Shown one piece after another: positions 16,387 through 24,691 of a DNA stretch of 64,000 nucleotides. Numbering within the stretch: position 1 is the first letter of the stretch; each line of letters opens with the position of its first letter. This stretch comes from an uncultured Caulobacterales bacterium (lineage in GTDB: Bacteria; Pseudomonadota; Alphaproteobacteria; Caulobacterales; Caulobacteraceae): NCBI GenBank assembly GCA_903858185.1, contig CAIOHT010000132.1:48898-112897 (forward strand). Reading direction: 5' to 3'. The translations under genes and the position numbers were made by a program. Below the pieces are notes generated by a model, which was not told the DNA's origin, searched no databases, and saw only the letters and a list, made by a program, of their open reading frames with translations.

Positions 16387-17231
16387 CTCATGCCTCCCCG
16401 GCGACCCAAGCCCCAGAACGTAGCGTCGGTCGGCGCTGTCAGGCAAGTGCCACCCCCTCTCCCCCAAGGGCTCTCACAATGAACGAGGGACCAGCGGGGG
16501 GCAGGTCAACTCATCTGGCGGCGACAGTGGCAATGTCAGCTATCCACCCTTTGCGGACGCTCAGAACGTCTGATTGGAGTCAGCGCGTCAAAGTCCGCGT
16601 ATAGCGCATTGCCGCCGCCCAGCTGTCCGCTTGGAAGAGCTTGATCTCTGCGCTCACGAGGATGACCCGGTTTCGTGCGGGCCAGCGCAACCACCCCCTT
16701 CATTTCTTGCCGAGACGATCGACGGGCGATCCGGATCCTCCGGCAGGCTGGCCTGCATGAGATCGAAGGGTTCCCATCCTCCCCGCTCGCGGGGAGGATG
16801 CGGGACGCGGGACTCCCGATACCTATACTCCCGGGACAAGGCGGGACATTCCAGCCCCTCGCGAGACATCTGCGGCCCGCCGCCGTGCGATCTGCTCCCC
16901 GCTCTCCCGGGCGGGGTTAAAATGGCCGCATGAGACCGCTCGCCGCGCCCCGCAAGCCCTGCTCCGCTAGGGATCGCCTCCGGCCCCCGCCCCGCCGGGC
17001 GGCGCGGTCGGCCGGGCTGCGGGCGGCGATAATCCCCGCATCGGGCTCCACCGCGAAAAATGCGCGCGGCGCCGCGATACAGGCGGGACGACCGCTGTCC
17101 CCCGCCGGGGTGGCTTTTCCACAGGTTTCCCTGTATGAGCCCGCATCCACCTATTCCGAAACGCTGAACCAGCCCCTCGCAGGCGCGAGACATTGGGCGT
17201 CCGACGCGTTTTCGCACCGTCAGGACGACCG
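16387..17231. other. Long structured leader or intergenic region before the DEAD-box helicase
   Basis: 845 bp with no gene I can support. It contains several strong hairpins: GCAGGC-TG-GCCTGC (16743-16756), CATCCTCCCCG/CGGGGAGGATG (16775-16800) and CCCCGC/GCGGGG (16897-16916). A second copy of the 14816-type element is at about 16532-16562. The hairpins sit upstream of an RNA helicase gene, a class often controlled through a long structured leader, but an independent non-coding RNA is equally possible. Confidence 0.45.
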
Positions 17232-19523
17232 ATGACCTTTCCTTCCGTGAACGCCGCGATTGATCGCGCCCTTGTCGACCAGGGCTATCTTGAACCCACT
17301 CCCGTCCAGCTGGCCGTGCTGGAAGCCGACGCCGAGGGGCGCGACCTGCTGGTCTCGGCCCAGACAGGCTCGGGCAAGACCGTCGCCTTCGGCATGGCCA
17401 TGGCGCCGACGCTGCTGGGCGAGGCCGAGCGCTTCGGCGAGTACGGCGCGCCGCTGGCGCTGATCATCGCCCCGACCCGCGAACTGGCCCTGCAGGTCAG
17501 CCGCGAACTGACCTGGCTCTACGCCAAGACCGGCGCGATTGTCGTCTCCTGCGTCGGGGGCATGGACGCCCGCAGCGAGCAGCGCACGCTGAACCGCGGC
17601 TGCCACATCGTGGTCGGTACGCCCGGCCGTCTGCGCGACCACCTCGAGCGCGGCCACCTCGACCTGTCGGCCCTGAAGGTCGCCGTGCTCGACGAGGCCG
17701 ACGAGATGCTCGACCTGGGCTTCCGCGAGGACCTGGAGTTCATCCTCGAGGCGACGCCGGCCGAGCGTCGCACCCTGCTGTTCTCGGCGACCATCGCCAA
17801 GGACATCGCGACCCTGGCCAGGACCTTCCAGCGGGACGCGGTGCGCATCGACACCACCACCCGCAACGCCCCGCACGGCGACATCGAGTATCGCGCCATC
17901 CGCATCGCGCCGAACGAGATCGAGCATGCGGTGGTCAATGTGCTGCGCCACTTCGACGCCGGCGGGGCGCTCGTGTTCTGCGCCACGCGCGACGCGGTGC
18001 GCCACCTGCATTCCAGCCTGCGCGAGCGCGGGTTCGAGGTCGTCGGCCTGTCGGGCGAGATGGGCCAGCGGGAGCGGAATGACGCGCTGCAGTCCCTGCG
18101 CGACCGCCGCGCCCGCGTCTGCGTCGCCACCGACGTGGCCGCCCGCGGCCTCGATCTGCCGGACCTCGGCCTGGTGATCCATGCCGACCTGCCGGTGAAC
18201 AAGGCCGCCCTGCTGCACCGCTCGGGCCGCACGGGCCGGGCCGGCAAGAAGGGCGTGTCCGTCCTGCTGGTGCCCTACACCCGCCGCCGCAAGGCCGAGA
18301 TGCTGATCGGCAACGCCGGCGTCGAGGCCGTCTGGAGCGGTCCGCCCAGCGCCGAGGAGATCCGCGCCGGCGATACCGTCCGCATGCTGAACGATCCGAC
18401 CCTGACCGAGGCGCCGTCGGAGGAGGACCTGACCCTCGCCCGCACCCTGATGGAGGGCAAGTCCGCCGAGGAGATCGCCACCGCCCTCGTGCGGATGTAC
18501 CGCGCCCGTCTGCCGGAGCCGGAAGACCTGTATGACGCCGGCGACCGCAACGCCGGCCGTCCCGAGCGCGCGCCGCGCGAGTTCGACGACGGCGGCGAGC
18601 GCGGCGCCCGCGACCACGGCGAGTTCGCCGACGCGTCCTGGTTCCGCCTGTCGATCGGCCGCAGCAAGAACGCCGATCCCAAGTGGGTCCTGCCGCTGAT
18701 CTGCCGTCTGGGCCATGTGACCAAGAAGGACATCGGCCAGATCCGCATCTTCGACAACGAGACCAAGTTCCAGATCTCGGAAGAGATGAGCCCGCGCTTC
18801 GCCGAGGCGATCAAGGCGACGGCGGCCGAGGACATCAAGGTCACGCCCTCGACCATGCCGACCTCGAAGGACTTCGGTCCGAAGAAGCGGGATTCCGCCC
18901 CGCGCGGTGATCGTCCGGAACGGGCCGAGCGCCCTGCGCGTCCGGAGTGGAAGGACCGTCCGGAAAAGCCGGCGTTCGCCGAGCGCGCGCCGCGGCCGGA
19001 CAAGCCCGCCTATGCTGATCGGGCGCCGCGCCCTGACAAGCCGGCCTACGCCGATCGCGCGCCCCGCGCCGACGCCCCCGTCCGTGAGTCCTCGCCCTAT
19101 GTGAAGCCGCGTGTCGCCCGCGAGGACCGCCCGGCCGCGCCGGCGAAGCCCAAGCGCGAGTACGATCGTCCGCGCGACGCCGCCCCCGCCCCCTACCGGC
19201 CCGAGGCGACCTCCGACCGTCCGGCCTTCAAGAAACCGCGCGCCAGCGACAGCAAGGGCCCGCGCGAGTCGGTCCCCTACACTCCTGCCGGCGCCGTGAC
19301 CGACAAGCCGCCGTTCAAGAAGAAGCGTCCCTTCGAGGGCGGCCCGCGCACTGACAGCTTCAGGAAGACCGACGGCGCCCCGGCGGCCCGCGGGGCCTTC
19401 AAGCCCGGCGGCGACTTCAAGGGCGGCAAGGCCAAGCCCTTCAAGGCCGGCGTCGAAAGCGCGTTCAAGGGCCCCAAGAAGCCCTTCAAGCCCAAGAACA
19501 AGGGCAACGACTGGAAGCCGTAG
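17232..19523 (+). CDS. DEAD-box RNA helicase with DbpA-type domain and long basic tail
   Basis: 763 residues. Helicase motifs in order: Q-motif EPTPVQLAVLE, SAQTGSGKT (I), PTRELALQ (Ia), VGTPGRLRDHL, DEADEML (II), FSAT (III), ATDVAARGLDL (V) and HRSGRTGRAG (VI). Near residues 480-545 is a DbpA/CsdA-like RNA-binding fold (WFRLSIGRSKNADPKWVLPLICRLG). The last 200 or so residues are Lys/Arg/Pro-rich, with repeats of about 12 residues around DKPAYADRAPRP. It should remodel RNA during ribosome assembly or cold growth. ATG at 17232 is chosen because the helicase-specific TFPSVNAAIDRAL start follows at once. Confidence 0.92.
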   Translation: MTFPSVNAAIDRALVDQGYLEPTPVQLAVLEADAEGRDLLVSAQTGSGKTVAFGMAMAPTLLGEAERFGEYGAPLALIIAPTRELALQVSRELTWLYAKTGAIVVSCVGGMDARSEQRTLNRGCHIVVGTPGRLRDHLERGHLDLSALKVAVLDEADEMLDLGFREDLEFILEATPAERRTLLFSATIAKDIATLARTFQRDAVRIDTTTRNAPHGDIEYRAIRIAPNEIEHAVVNVLRHFDAGGALVFCATRDAVRHLHSSLRERGFEVVGLSGEMGQRERNDALQSLRDRRARVCVATDVAARGLDLPDLGLVIHADLPVNKAALLHRSGRTGRAGKKGVSVLLVPYTRRRKAEMLIGNAGVEAVWSGPPSAEEIRAGDTVRMLNDPTLTEAPSEEDLTLARTLMEGKSAEEIATALVRMYRARLPEPEDLYDAGDRNAGRPERAPREFDDGGERGARDHGEFADASWFRLSIGRSKNADPKWVLPLICRLGHVTKKDIGQIRIFDNETKFQISEEMSPRFAEAIKATAAEDIKVTPSTMPTSKDFGPKKRDSAPRGDRPERAERPARPEWKDRPEKPAFAERAPRPDKPAYADRAPRPDKPAYADRAPRADAPVRESSPYVKPRVAREDRPAAPAKPKREYDRPRDAAPAPYRPEATSDRPAFKKPRASDSKGPRESVPYTPAGAVTDKPPFKKKRPFEGGPRTDSFRKTDGAPAARGAFKPGGDFKGGKAKPFKAGVESAFKGPKKPFKPKNKGNDWKP

Positions 19524-19524
19524 G

Positions 19525-19905
19525 TCAGCCCTGGAGCGTCACATAGAGCTCCGACTCGATGACCCACTGGCCGGTGACCTTGCGCCACACGGCCAGATAG
19601 CTGCCGGAGAGGGTCGGCGCGCCGCGCCAGCTGGCGACCCAGCGCCCGCCCTCGGCGGCGCGAGCCTCGTCCTGGTCCAGCTCGACTGAGGCGGTGGTCC
19701 GCTCATAGGTGATGAAGTCGGGGTCGGCGAACTGGGCGGCGAACGCCTCCAACACCGCCGGCGCGCCCGACAGCACGGTCCCGTCACCGGCGATCAGGGT
19801 GATCGCCGGATGCAGGAATGGCCTGAGCCGCGCCGCGTCATGGCCGGCGATCAGCCTGTTGGTCAGTTTGCGCCGCGCCCGGATGGCGTCGGCGGCGGCG
19901 GTCAG
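19525..19905 (-). CDS. DUF4440/SnoaL-like protein with probable CTG start
   Basis: 126 residues if read from CTG at 19905, or 83 if from GTG at 19776. The longer form restores a normal NTF2-like N-terminus (AIRARRKLTNRLIAGHDAARLRPFLHPAITLIAGDG), followed by VLEAFAAQF, ITYERTTASVEL and SGSYLAVWRKVTGQWVIESELYVTL. No ATG, GTG or TTG exists in frame between the previous gene and 19776. The CTG overlaps the upstream TGA as CTGA, which would allow coupled initiation. Function unknown; the fold is used by small enzymes and by regulatory or binding proteins. Confidence 0.7.
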   Translation of the reverse strand: MTAAADAIRARRKLTNRLIAGHDAARLRPFLHPAITLIAGDGTVLSGAPAVLEAFAAQFADPDFITYERTTASVELDQDEARAAEGGRWVASWRGAPTLSGSYLAVWRKVTGQWVIESELYVTLQG

Positions 19906-20282
19906 CGGCCCATCCGCTTGGCTTCGCGCTTGGCGCGGGCCTCGGCCTTGGCTTCGGCCTTGCGGGCCTTGCGCTCGTCGCGCTTGAGCGCCAGCTGCGC
20001 GTCGGCGTCGTTGAGCAGGGCGAGCCGGCGTTCCTCGGCGGCGGCGGCATCGGCCAGGCGCTTCGCCTCGGCCTTCGCTTCAGCGGCCTTGCGCGCCTCT
20101 TCCTTGGCCAGCTCGCGCGCGGCGCGGGCGGCCTCGCGCTCGGCGGCCAGGCGCTCTTCGCGGTGAACGAAGTTGGGATCAACGACGGCGGGCTTGGGCT
20201 TGAACTTGGCCAGCATGGCCTTCTTGGCGTCCGCCGCAGCCTGTTGGCGCTCGGCGAAGGTCGGTTGTTTCAGCAGACTCAT
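19902..20282 (-). CDS. DUF6481 family coiled-coil protein
   Basis: 126 residues. A short conserved N-terminus (LLKQPTFAERQQAAADAKKAMLAKFKPKPAVVDPNFVHREERLAAE) is followed by an uninterrupted Ala/Lys/Glu/Arg helix to the end. This is the pattern of the DUF6481 proteins of alphaproteobacteria. It is very basic and probably forms a long coiled coil or binds nucleic acid; neither is demonstrated. It is translationally coupled to the downstream DUF4440 gene through a CTGA overlap. Confidence 0.75.
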   Translation of the reverse strand: MSLLKQPTFAERQQAAADAKKAMLAKFKPKPAVVDPNFVHREERLAAEREAARAARELAKEEARKAAEAKAEAKRLADAAAAEERRLALLNDADAQLALKRDERKARKAEAKAEARAKREAKRMGR

Positions 20283-20404
20283 AGCGTCTTTCAGCGATTT
20301 TTCACGGGCGCTTAAAAGCGAATATTCGCCGGTGAGGCAACCCCGCTTTCGCGCCTTCGCGGCGCTGTGTGGTAGAACGGGCTCACCCGAAACGGAGGTT
20401 CCCC

Positions 20405-20797
20405 ATGACGCCCGCCCCGATCAAGCAATGGCACGCCTACATGGACACGCTGGACGCGGCGACGCTGAAGGACCTGCTGACCGAGGACGTGGTGTTTGAA
20501 TCGCCCGTGGTCCACACGCCGCAGGCCGGCCGCTCTATCACGATGAAGTACCTGCTGGGCGCGGCGGCGGTGCTGAACAACGACAGCTTCCACTACGAGA
20601 ACGAATGGTACTCGGACACCGGCGCGGTGCTGGAGTTCGTCACCGTGATCGACGGCATCAAGGTCAACGGCGTCGACATCATCCACTGGAACGACGCCGG
20701 CAAGATCGACCATTTCAAGGTCATGGTCCGCCCGCTGAAGGCCATCAACATGCTCCACGGGAAGATGGGCGAGATGCTGCAGAGCATGGCCGGCTAA
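20405..20797 (+). CDS. NTF2-like (SnoaL-type) small protein
   Basis: 130 residues with the cone-shaped NTF2 fold signature: AYMDTLDAATLKDLLTEDVVFESPVVHTPQ, ITMKYLLGAAAVL, FHYENEWYSDTGAVLEFVTVIDG and KVNGVDIIHWNDAGKIDHFKVMVRPLKAI. This resembles steroid-isomerase-like proteins, but no catalytic assignment can be made. CGGAGG lies 8 bases before the ATG at 20405. Its last bases overlap the end of the convergent acetyltransferase gene. Confidence 0.82.
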   Translation: MTPAPIKQWHAYMDTLDAATLKDLLTEDVVFESPVVHTPQAGRSITMKYLLGAAAVLNNDSFHYENEWYSDTGAVLEFVTVIDGIKVNGVDIIHWNDAGKIDHFKVMVRPLKAINMLHGKMGEMLQSMAG

Positions 20798-21249
20798 AGC
20801 ATCAGGGCCATCCAGACGTCGCACCGCGCGTAGGGCGTGTCCTGCTTCGGCAGGTCAACGAACCCCATGGCGCGGTAAAGGCCGAGCGCGGGTGCCAGCG
20901 CGCTGTTGGTTTCCAGGTAGAGCCGGAGCGCGCCGAGGTCGCTCGCCCGTTCGATACAGGCCTGCATCAGATCGCGGCCGAGACCTGTGCCGCGCGCGGT
21001 CTCGCTGACGGTCATCTTGATGACCTCGAAGCCGCCGTCTGCCATGGCCTTGAGCCCGACACAGCCGATAGCCGCACCGTCGTCATCCTCGGCCATGAAG
21101 ATGTGCCCGCCCGGCGCGATCACCGTGCCGACGGGATCGCCCAGCACCTCCTCGTCCGCGGGTTCGATGGCGAAGTGCCGCGAGATCCAGGCCTCGTTGA
21201 GCGTTCGCCAGGCTTCGGCGTGGCGGGGTTCGAAGTCGACAATGCGCAT
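20794..21249 (-). CDS. GNAT-family acetyltransferase
   Basis: 151 residues. The GNAT core is visible: an N-terminal strand MRIVDFEPRHAEAWRTLNEAWI, IFMAEDDDGAAIGCVGLKAM, VIKMTVSETARGTGLGRDLMQACIERA (the Q/RxxGxG/A acetyl-CoA loop), then LRLYLETNSALAPALGLYRAMGF. The C-terminus (LPKQDTPYARCDVWMALML) is typical of small-molecule acetyltransferases. The substrate is unknown. The start ATG is at 21249; only 45 bp separate it from the divergent aminotransferase start. Confidence 0.88.
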   Translation of the reverse strand: MRIVDFEPRHAEAWRTLNEAWISRHFAIEPADEEVLGDPVGTVIAPGGHIFMAEDDDGAAIGCVGLKAMADGGFEVIKMTVSETARGTGLGRDLMQACIERASDLGALRLYLETNSALAPALGLYRAMGFVDLPKQDTPYARCDVWMALML

Positions 21250-21294
21250 GGCATGAGTTTGATAAGGGCGGCGCCCGCGCGCAAGGAGATCCCC

Positions 21295-22458
21295 TTGGTC
21301 CACCCCGTCTACGCCGATCTGCCGACGACCATCTTCGAGGTGATGAGCGGCCTCGCACGCGACTCGGGCGCGATCAATCTCGGTCAGGGATTTCCGGATG
21401 AACCGGGCCCCGAGGCCGTACGGCGCCGGGCGGCTGAAGAGGTGGTCAGCGGTTACAACCAGTACCCGCCCATGCGCGGCCTGCCCGAGCTTCGCAGGGC
21501 GGCGGCCGATCACTATGCGCGCTTCCAGGGTCTGGACCTCAACTGGCAGACCGAGGTGACGGTGACCTCCGGCGCGACCGAGGCCCTGGCGGCGGCCTTC
21601 CTCAGCCTGATCTCGCCGGGCGATGAGGTGGTCCTGTTCCAGCCGCTGTACGACGCCTACACGCCGATGGTCCGCCGCGCGGGCGGTGTTCCGCGTCTGG
21701 CCCGACTGGAGCCGCCGCACTGGCGCATCACCCGCGGCATGCTCGACGGCGTCTTCACGCCGAAGACGCGGATGGTGGTGCTGAACAATCCGGTGAACCC
21801 GGCGGCGGTGATTTTCCCCGACGAAGACCTGGCCCTGCTGGCGGAGTATTGCGTCGCCCACGACGCGATCGCGGTAAGTGATGAGGTCTGGGAGCAGATC
21901 GTCTTCGACGGCCGCGTGTTCCGCTCCCTGATGAGCTTCCCCGGCATGCGCGAGCGGACGGTGAAGATCGGCTCGGCGGGCAAGATGTTCGCCCTGACCG
22001 GCTGGAAGGTCGGCTTCCTCTGTGCGGCGCCGGACCTGACCAGGGGACTGGCGGGCGCGCACCAGTTCCTGACCTTCACCACCCCGCCGCCGTTGCAGGC
22101 GGCCGTGGCCTGGGGCCTCGACAACTGCGCGGACTGGTTCGCGACGATGCCCGGCGCGTTACAGCGCTCACGGGACCGGCTGGCCGCGGGTCTGGCGCAC
22201 GAGGGGTTCAAGGTGCTTCCGGCGGCGGGGACGTATTTCCTGAATGTCGACCTGGAGGCCTCGGGCGTGCGCGAGGCCGACCACGCCTTCTGCCTGCGCG
22301 CCGTGAAGGACCACGGCGTCGCCGCGATCCCCGTATCAGCCTTCTACGAACAGGCCGCCCCGACCCACATCATCCGCCTGTGCTTCGCCAAGCGCGACGA
22401 GACGCTGGACGCGGGGATAGAGCGGCTGGCAGCGGCGCGAATTGCCTCCTTGAATTGA
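21295..22458 (+). CDS. Class I/II PLP-dependent aminotransferase
   Basis: 387 residues. Fold-type I landmarks: LGQGFPDEPGPEAVRRRA, YNQYPPMRGLPELRRA, VTSGATEALAAAF, LNNPVNPAAVIF, AIAVSDEVWEQIVFDG, the PLP lysine in GSAGKMFALTGWKVG (about residue 230) and HIIRLCFAKRDE. It resembles methionine or kynurenine/glutamine-type aminotransferases; specificity is not predictable. I chose TTG at 21295 because AAGGAG lies 6 bases upstream. An in-frame ATG at 21253 would start in a stretch with no family similarity. Confidence 0.88.
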   Translation: MVHPVYADLPTTIFEVMSGLARDSGAINLGQGFPDEPGPEAVRRRAAEEVVSGYNQYPPMRGLPELRRAAADHYARFQGLDLNWQTEVTVTSGATEALAAAFLSLISPGDEVVLFQPLYDAYTPMVRRAGGVPRLARLEPPHWRITRGMLDGVFTPKTRMVVLNNPVNPAAVIFPDEDLALLAEYCVAHDAIAVSDEVWEQIVFDGRVFRSLMSFPGMRERTVKIGSAGKMFALTGWKVGFLCAAPDLTRGLAGAHQFLTFTTPPPLQAAVAWGLDNCADWFATMPGALQRSRDRLAAGLAHEGFKVLPAAGTYFLNVDLEASGVREADHAFCLRAVKDHGVAAIPVSAFYEQAAPTHIIRLCFAKRDETLDAGIERLAAARIASLN

Positions 22459-22492
22459 ATTTGCTATCACTTGGGCCATTCAAGCGTGAGAC

Positions 22493-22735
22493 ATGGCTAT
22501 GGCCAACCTCCATGTCCGGAATCTGGACGACGACCTGGTCGACAGGTTGAGGGTTCGCGCTGCCGAGAACGGTCGCTCGGTTGAGGCGGAGCATCGGGAA
22601 ATACTGAGGCAGGCGCTGACCGACGCCCGGGGACTGAGTTTCGAGGAAGTCTCAGCCCGCCTTCGGGCCGCCACGGCAGGCCGCAGGCACACACCGTCCG
22701 AAGTGCTCGTCCGCGAGGGCCGCGAAGATCGATGA
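22493..22735 (+). CDS. FitA/Arc-type antitoxin
   Basis: 80 residues. The N-terminal ribbon-helix-helix (MANLHVRNLDDDLVDRLRVRAAENGRSVEAEHREILRQAL) is the DNA-binding part of FitA-like antitoxins, and the C-terminal basic segment ([23 protein letters not shown]) should wrap the toxin. The gene ends inside the start of the PIN toxin (ATGA overlap), the classic antitoxin-toxin layout with autoregulation. ATG at 22493 or 22499. Confidence 0.87.
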   Translation: MAMANLHVRNLDDDLVDRLRVRAAENGRSVEAEHREILRQALTDARGLSFEEVSARLRAATAGRRHTPSEVLVREGREDR

Positions 22736-23166
22736 GCCGGCTGGTCGTCGACTCCAGTGTGGCGATCAAGTGGTTCGTAGCCGAGGACGACTCCGAGGAT
22801 GCCCTCAGATTCCGCAACCGACACCAGCTCGTAGCACCGGATCTGCTGGTCGCTGAGTGCGTGAACGCCTTCTGGAAAAAGGCGCGCCGTGGTGAGCTGA
22901 CCGCTGAGGAAGCCGTTCTGGCTTGTCAAAGTCTAGCCCGGACCGGCGTCGTTCTGCAGGACATGTCTGAACTTGCGGCGACGGCAGGGACAATGGCTAT
23001 CGCCTTCGATCACCCCGCATATGACTGCTTTTTCCTGGCTCTCAGCGCCGCGGAACGCTTGCCGTATGTTACGTCGGACCTCCGCTTTGTCCGAAAGCTG
23101 CGAGCCGCGAACTTCCTCGAGGCAGACGTCATGACCCTCGCCGAGGCCGCCGCGCTGCCTGCCTGA
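22732..23166 (+). CDS. PIN-domain (VapC/FitB-type) toxin
   Basis: 144 residues. The PIN ribonuclease acidic set is present: VVDSSVAIKWF (Asp7), LLVAECVNAFWK (Glu), HPAYDCFFLALS and YVTSDLRFVRKL (Asp). The ATGA overlap with the upstream FitA-like gene marks a type II toxin-antitoxin module. PIN toxins cut specific RNAs, often tRNAs; the target here is unknown. Reading frame and active-site residues are intact, so it is probably functional. Confidence 0.9.
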   Translation: MSRLVVDSSVAIKWFVAEDDSEDALRFRNRHQLVAPDLLVAECVNAFWKKARRGELTAEEAVLACQSLARTGVVLQDMSELAATAGTMAIAFDHPAYDCFFLALSAAERLPYVTSDLRFVRKLRAANFLEADVMTLAEAAALPA

Positions 23167-23745
23167 TCAAGCCACCTCCCACTGGTCCTCAGGGAGCCGC
23201 CAATAGACGTTGTTCTCGCGGGCCAGCATTTTCCAGCCGATCATCTCCCGGCGCATCGTGGCCGCGTCTGGATGGCGGCGCTGGAGGATCGCGTTGACCT
23301 CCTTCTCGGGATAGCGACGGCCTTCCTCGAAGCCCGACATCTGCCATTTCAGCAGCACCCATCGCTTGCGGCGGCTGGCCGGAAGGGTCTTCAGCGTGCC
23401 GTCGGGCAGGAGGAAGTTTGCGATCACCTTCTCCTCCCAGGTCTGTTCCGGCTTCGCCAGCGCGGTCAGGTCCTTCTGGTCGAACAGGGCGCGGTTGAAA
23501 TCGTGCAGCCCCTCCGGCCGCAGCCGGTGCCAGTGGGTCACGCCCTCGACCCGCACATGCAGCAGATCGAGCGCCTTGAGGGCCGCGAGATGGTGGGAAA
23601 CCGTCGGCTCCTTCAGGTCGAGCAGTTCGGCCAGTTCCTGGACGCTGCGCTCGCGCTCGGCGACCAGCCCGATGATGCGCAGGCGACTCTCGTTGGCCAT
23701 CGCCTTGAAGAAGGCCAGCAGGGTGGCGATGTCGGCATCGGGCAT
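23167..23745 (-). CDS. ArsR-family regulator with DUF2087 domain
   Basis: 192 residues. Residues about 5-90 are an ArsR winged helix (LLAFFKAMANESRLRIIGLVAERERSVQELAELLDLKEPTVSHHLAALKALDLL). The C-terminal part (WEEKVIANFLLPDGTLKTLPASRRKRWVLLKWQMSGFEEGRRYPEKEVNAILQ) is the DUF2087 module. No cysteine metal site is seen in the HTH, so it is unlikely to be a classical arsenic sensor. A 32-bp palindrome starts 12 bp upstream of the ATG, suggesting autorepression. ATG at 23745 follows GGAG; an earlier in-frame ATG lies inside the palindrome at 23766. Confidence 0.88.
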   Translation of the reverse strand: MPDADIATLLAFFKAMANESRLRIIGLVAERERSVQELAELLDLKEPTVSHHLAALKALDLLHVRVEGVTHWHRLRPEGLHDFNRALFDQKDLTALAKPEQTWEEKVIANFLLPDGTLKTLPASRRKRWVLLKWQMSGFEEGRRYPEKEVNAILQRRHPDAATMRREMIGWKMLARENNVYWRLPEDQWEVA

Positions 23746-23756
23746 GGGGCGACTCC

Positions 23757-23788
23757 GTCGATGCACATCTATTTAGATGAACATCGAC
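23757..23788. promoter_or_regulatory. 32-bp operator palindrome of the ArsR gene
   Basis: Outer arms GTCGATG / CATCGAC and inner arms CATCTA-TT-TAGATG share one centre; only the two-base joints between inner and outer arms do not pair. It sits directly before the ArsR start, the usual place for an autoregulatory site. Confidence 0.7.
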
Positions 23789-23850
23789 GGATACACAACT
23801 CGCGTGGAGCCGCAGGCCATGACGGCGGAATGGGGAGCGCCAGCGCTTTG

Positions 23851-24627
23851 CTAGATCGTCGCGCCGCCGTCGACCACGATCGCCTGGCCGGTCATGAACG
23901 TCCCGGCCGCCGAGGCCAGGAACACCGCCGCCCCGGCGATTTCGTCCGGCTCGCCGATGCGGCGCAGCGGCACGGTCGAGGTCGAGCGCTTGAGAGTTTC
24001 GGGGTTGTCCCACAGGGCCTTGGCGAAGTCGGTCTTGATCAGGCCGGGCGCGATGCAGTTCACCCGGATGCCATGCGGGCCGTACTCATAGGCCAGGTTG
24101 CGGGCCAGCTGGAAGTCGGCCGCCTTGGAGATGTTGTAGGCGCCGATGATCGGCGAACCGCGCAGACCGCCAATCGAGGAAACGATGATCACCGAGCCGT
24201 CTTTCCGCTCGATCATCTCCGGCACCACCATGTTGATGAGCCAGTGGTTGGAGACGATGTTGTTGTCGAGGATCTTGCGGAACTGGTCGTCGGCAATGCC
24301 GGCCATCGGGCCGTAGTAGGGGTTGGACGCGGCGTTGCAGACGACGATGTCGACCTTGCCGAACGCCTTGCGGGTCTCGTCGACCAGGCGCTGCAGGTCT
24401 TCCTTGGAGGAGATGTTGGCCGGAACGGCGATGGCCGTGCCCTCGCCGTAGGTGGCGTTGATCTCGGCGGCGACCTCGTCGCAGGGTCCGGCCTTGCGCG
24501 AGGAGATGGTCACCTTGGCGCCATGCTGGGCCATGCGCTCGGCGATCGCCTTGCCGATTCCGCGCGAGCTGCCGGTGATGACCGCGACCTTGCCGGTCAG
24601 GTCGAAAAGCGTGCCTTCGGCAGCCAT
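23851..24627 (-). CDS. Short-chain dehydrogenase/reductase
   Basis: 258 residues of a classical SDR: cofactor motif TGSSRGIGKAIAERM, NAASNP, catalytic Ser in IIVSSIGGL, YNISK (Tyr/Lys) and the C-terminal FMTGQAIVVDGGATI. KVTISSRKAG, with Arg after the second strand, suggests NADP preference. Substrate unknown. The ATG at 24627 is preceded by GGGAGAG. An AAAC-N4-GTTT palindrome is just upstream, and the fucosidase gene lies upstream on the same strand, so the two could be co-transcribed. Confidence 0.92.
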   Translation of the reverse strand: MAAEGTLFDLTGKVAVITGSSRGIGKAIAERMAQHGAKVTISSRKAGPCDEVAAEINATYGEGTAIAVPANISSKEDLQRLVDETRKAFGKVDIVVCNAASNPYYGPMAGIADDQFRKILDNNIVSNHWLINMVVPEMIERKDGSVIIVSSIGGLRGSPIIGAYNISKAADFQLARNLAYEYGPHGIRVNCIAPGLIKTDFAKALWDNPETLKRSTSTVPLRRIGEPDEIAGAAVFLASAAGTFMTGQAIVVDGGATI

Positions 24628-24641
24628 GACGTCTCTCCCTT

Positions 24642-24653
24642 AAACGCTTGTTT
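24642..24653. promoter_or_regulatory. Palindrome upstream of the SDR gene
   Basis: AAAC-GCTT-GTTT, 14-25 bp upstream of the ATG, of the type bound by TetR-family repressors. The arms are short and no TetR gene is nearby, so the assignment is tentative. Confidence 0.3.
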
Positions 24654-24691
24654 GAAGTTGGCCCGCAACGTGGCGGCAAGCCGACCCAGCG

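Noticed and set aside
17115-17123. DnaA-box-like TTTTCCACA
   Set aside because: A single site with one mismatch to TTATCCACA, with no cluster, AT-rich region or origin-type genes; not an origin.
16654-17217. 187-codon minus-strand frame in the helicase leader
   Set aside because: Composition is Gly/Arg/Pro-rich, there is no ribosome site or domain, and it overlaps strong hairpins.
18960-19080. Regularly spaced repeats considered as a CRISPR-like array
   Set aside because: They are in-frame codon repeats of the helicase tail, with no separate spacers and no cas genes.
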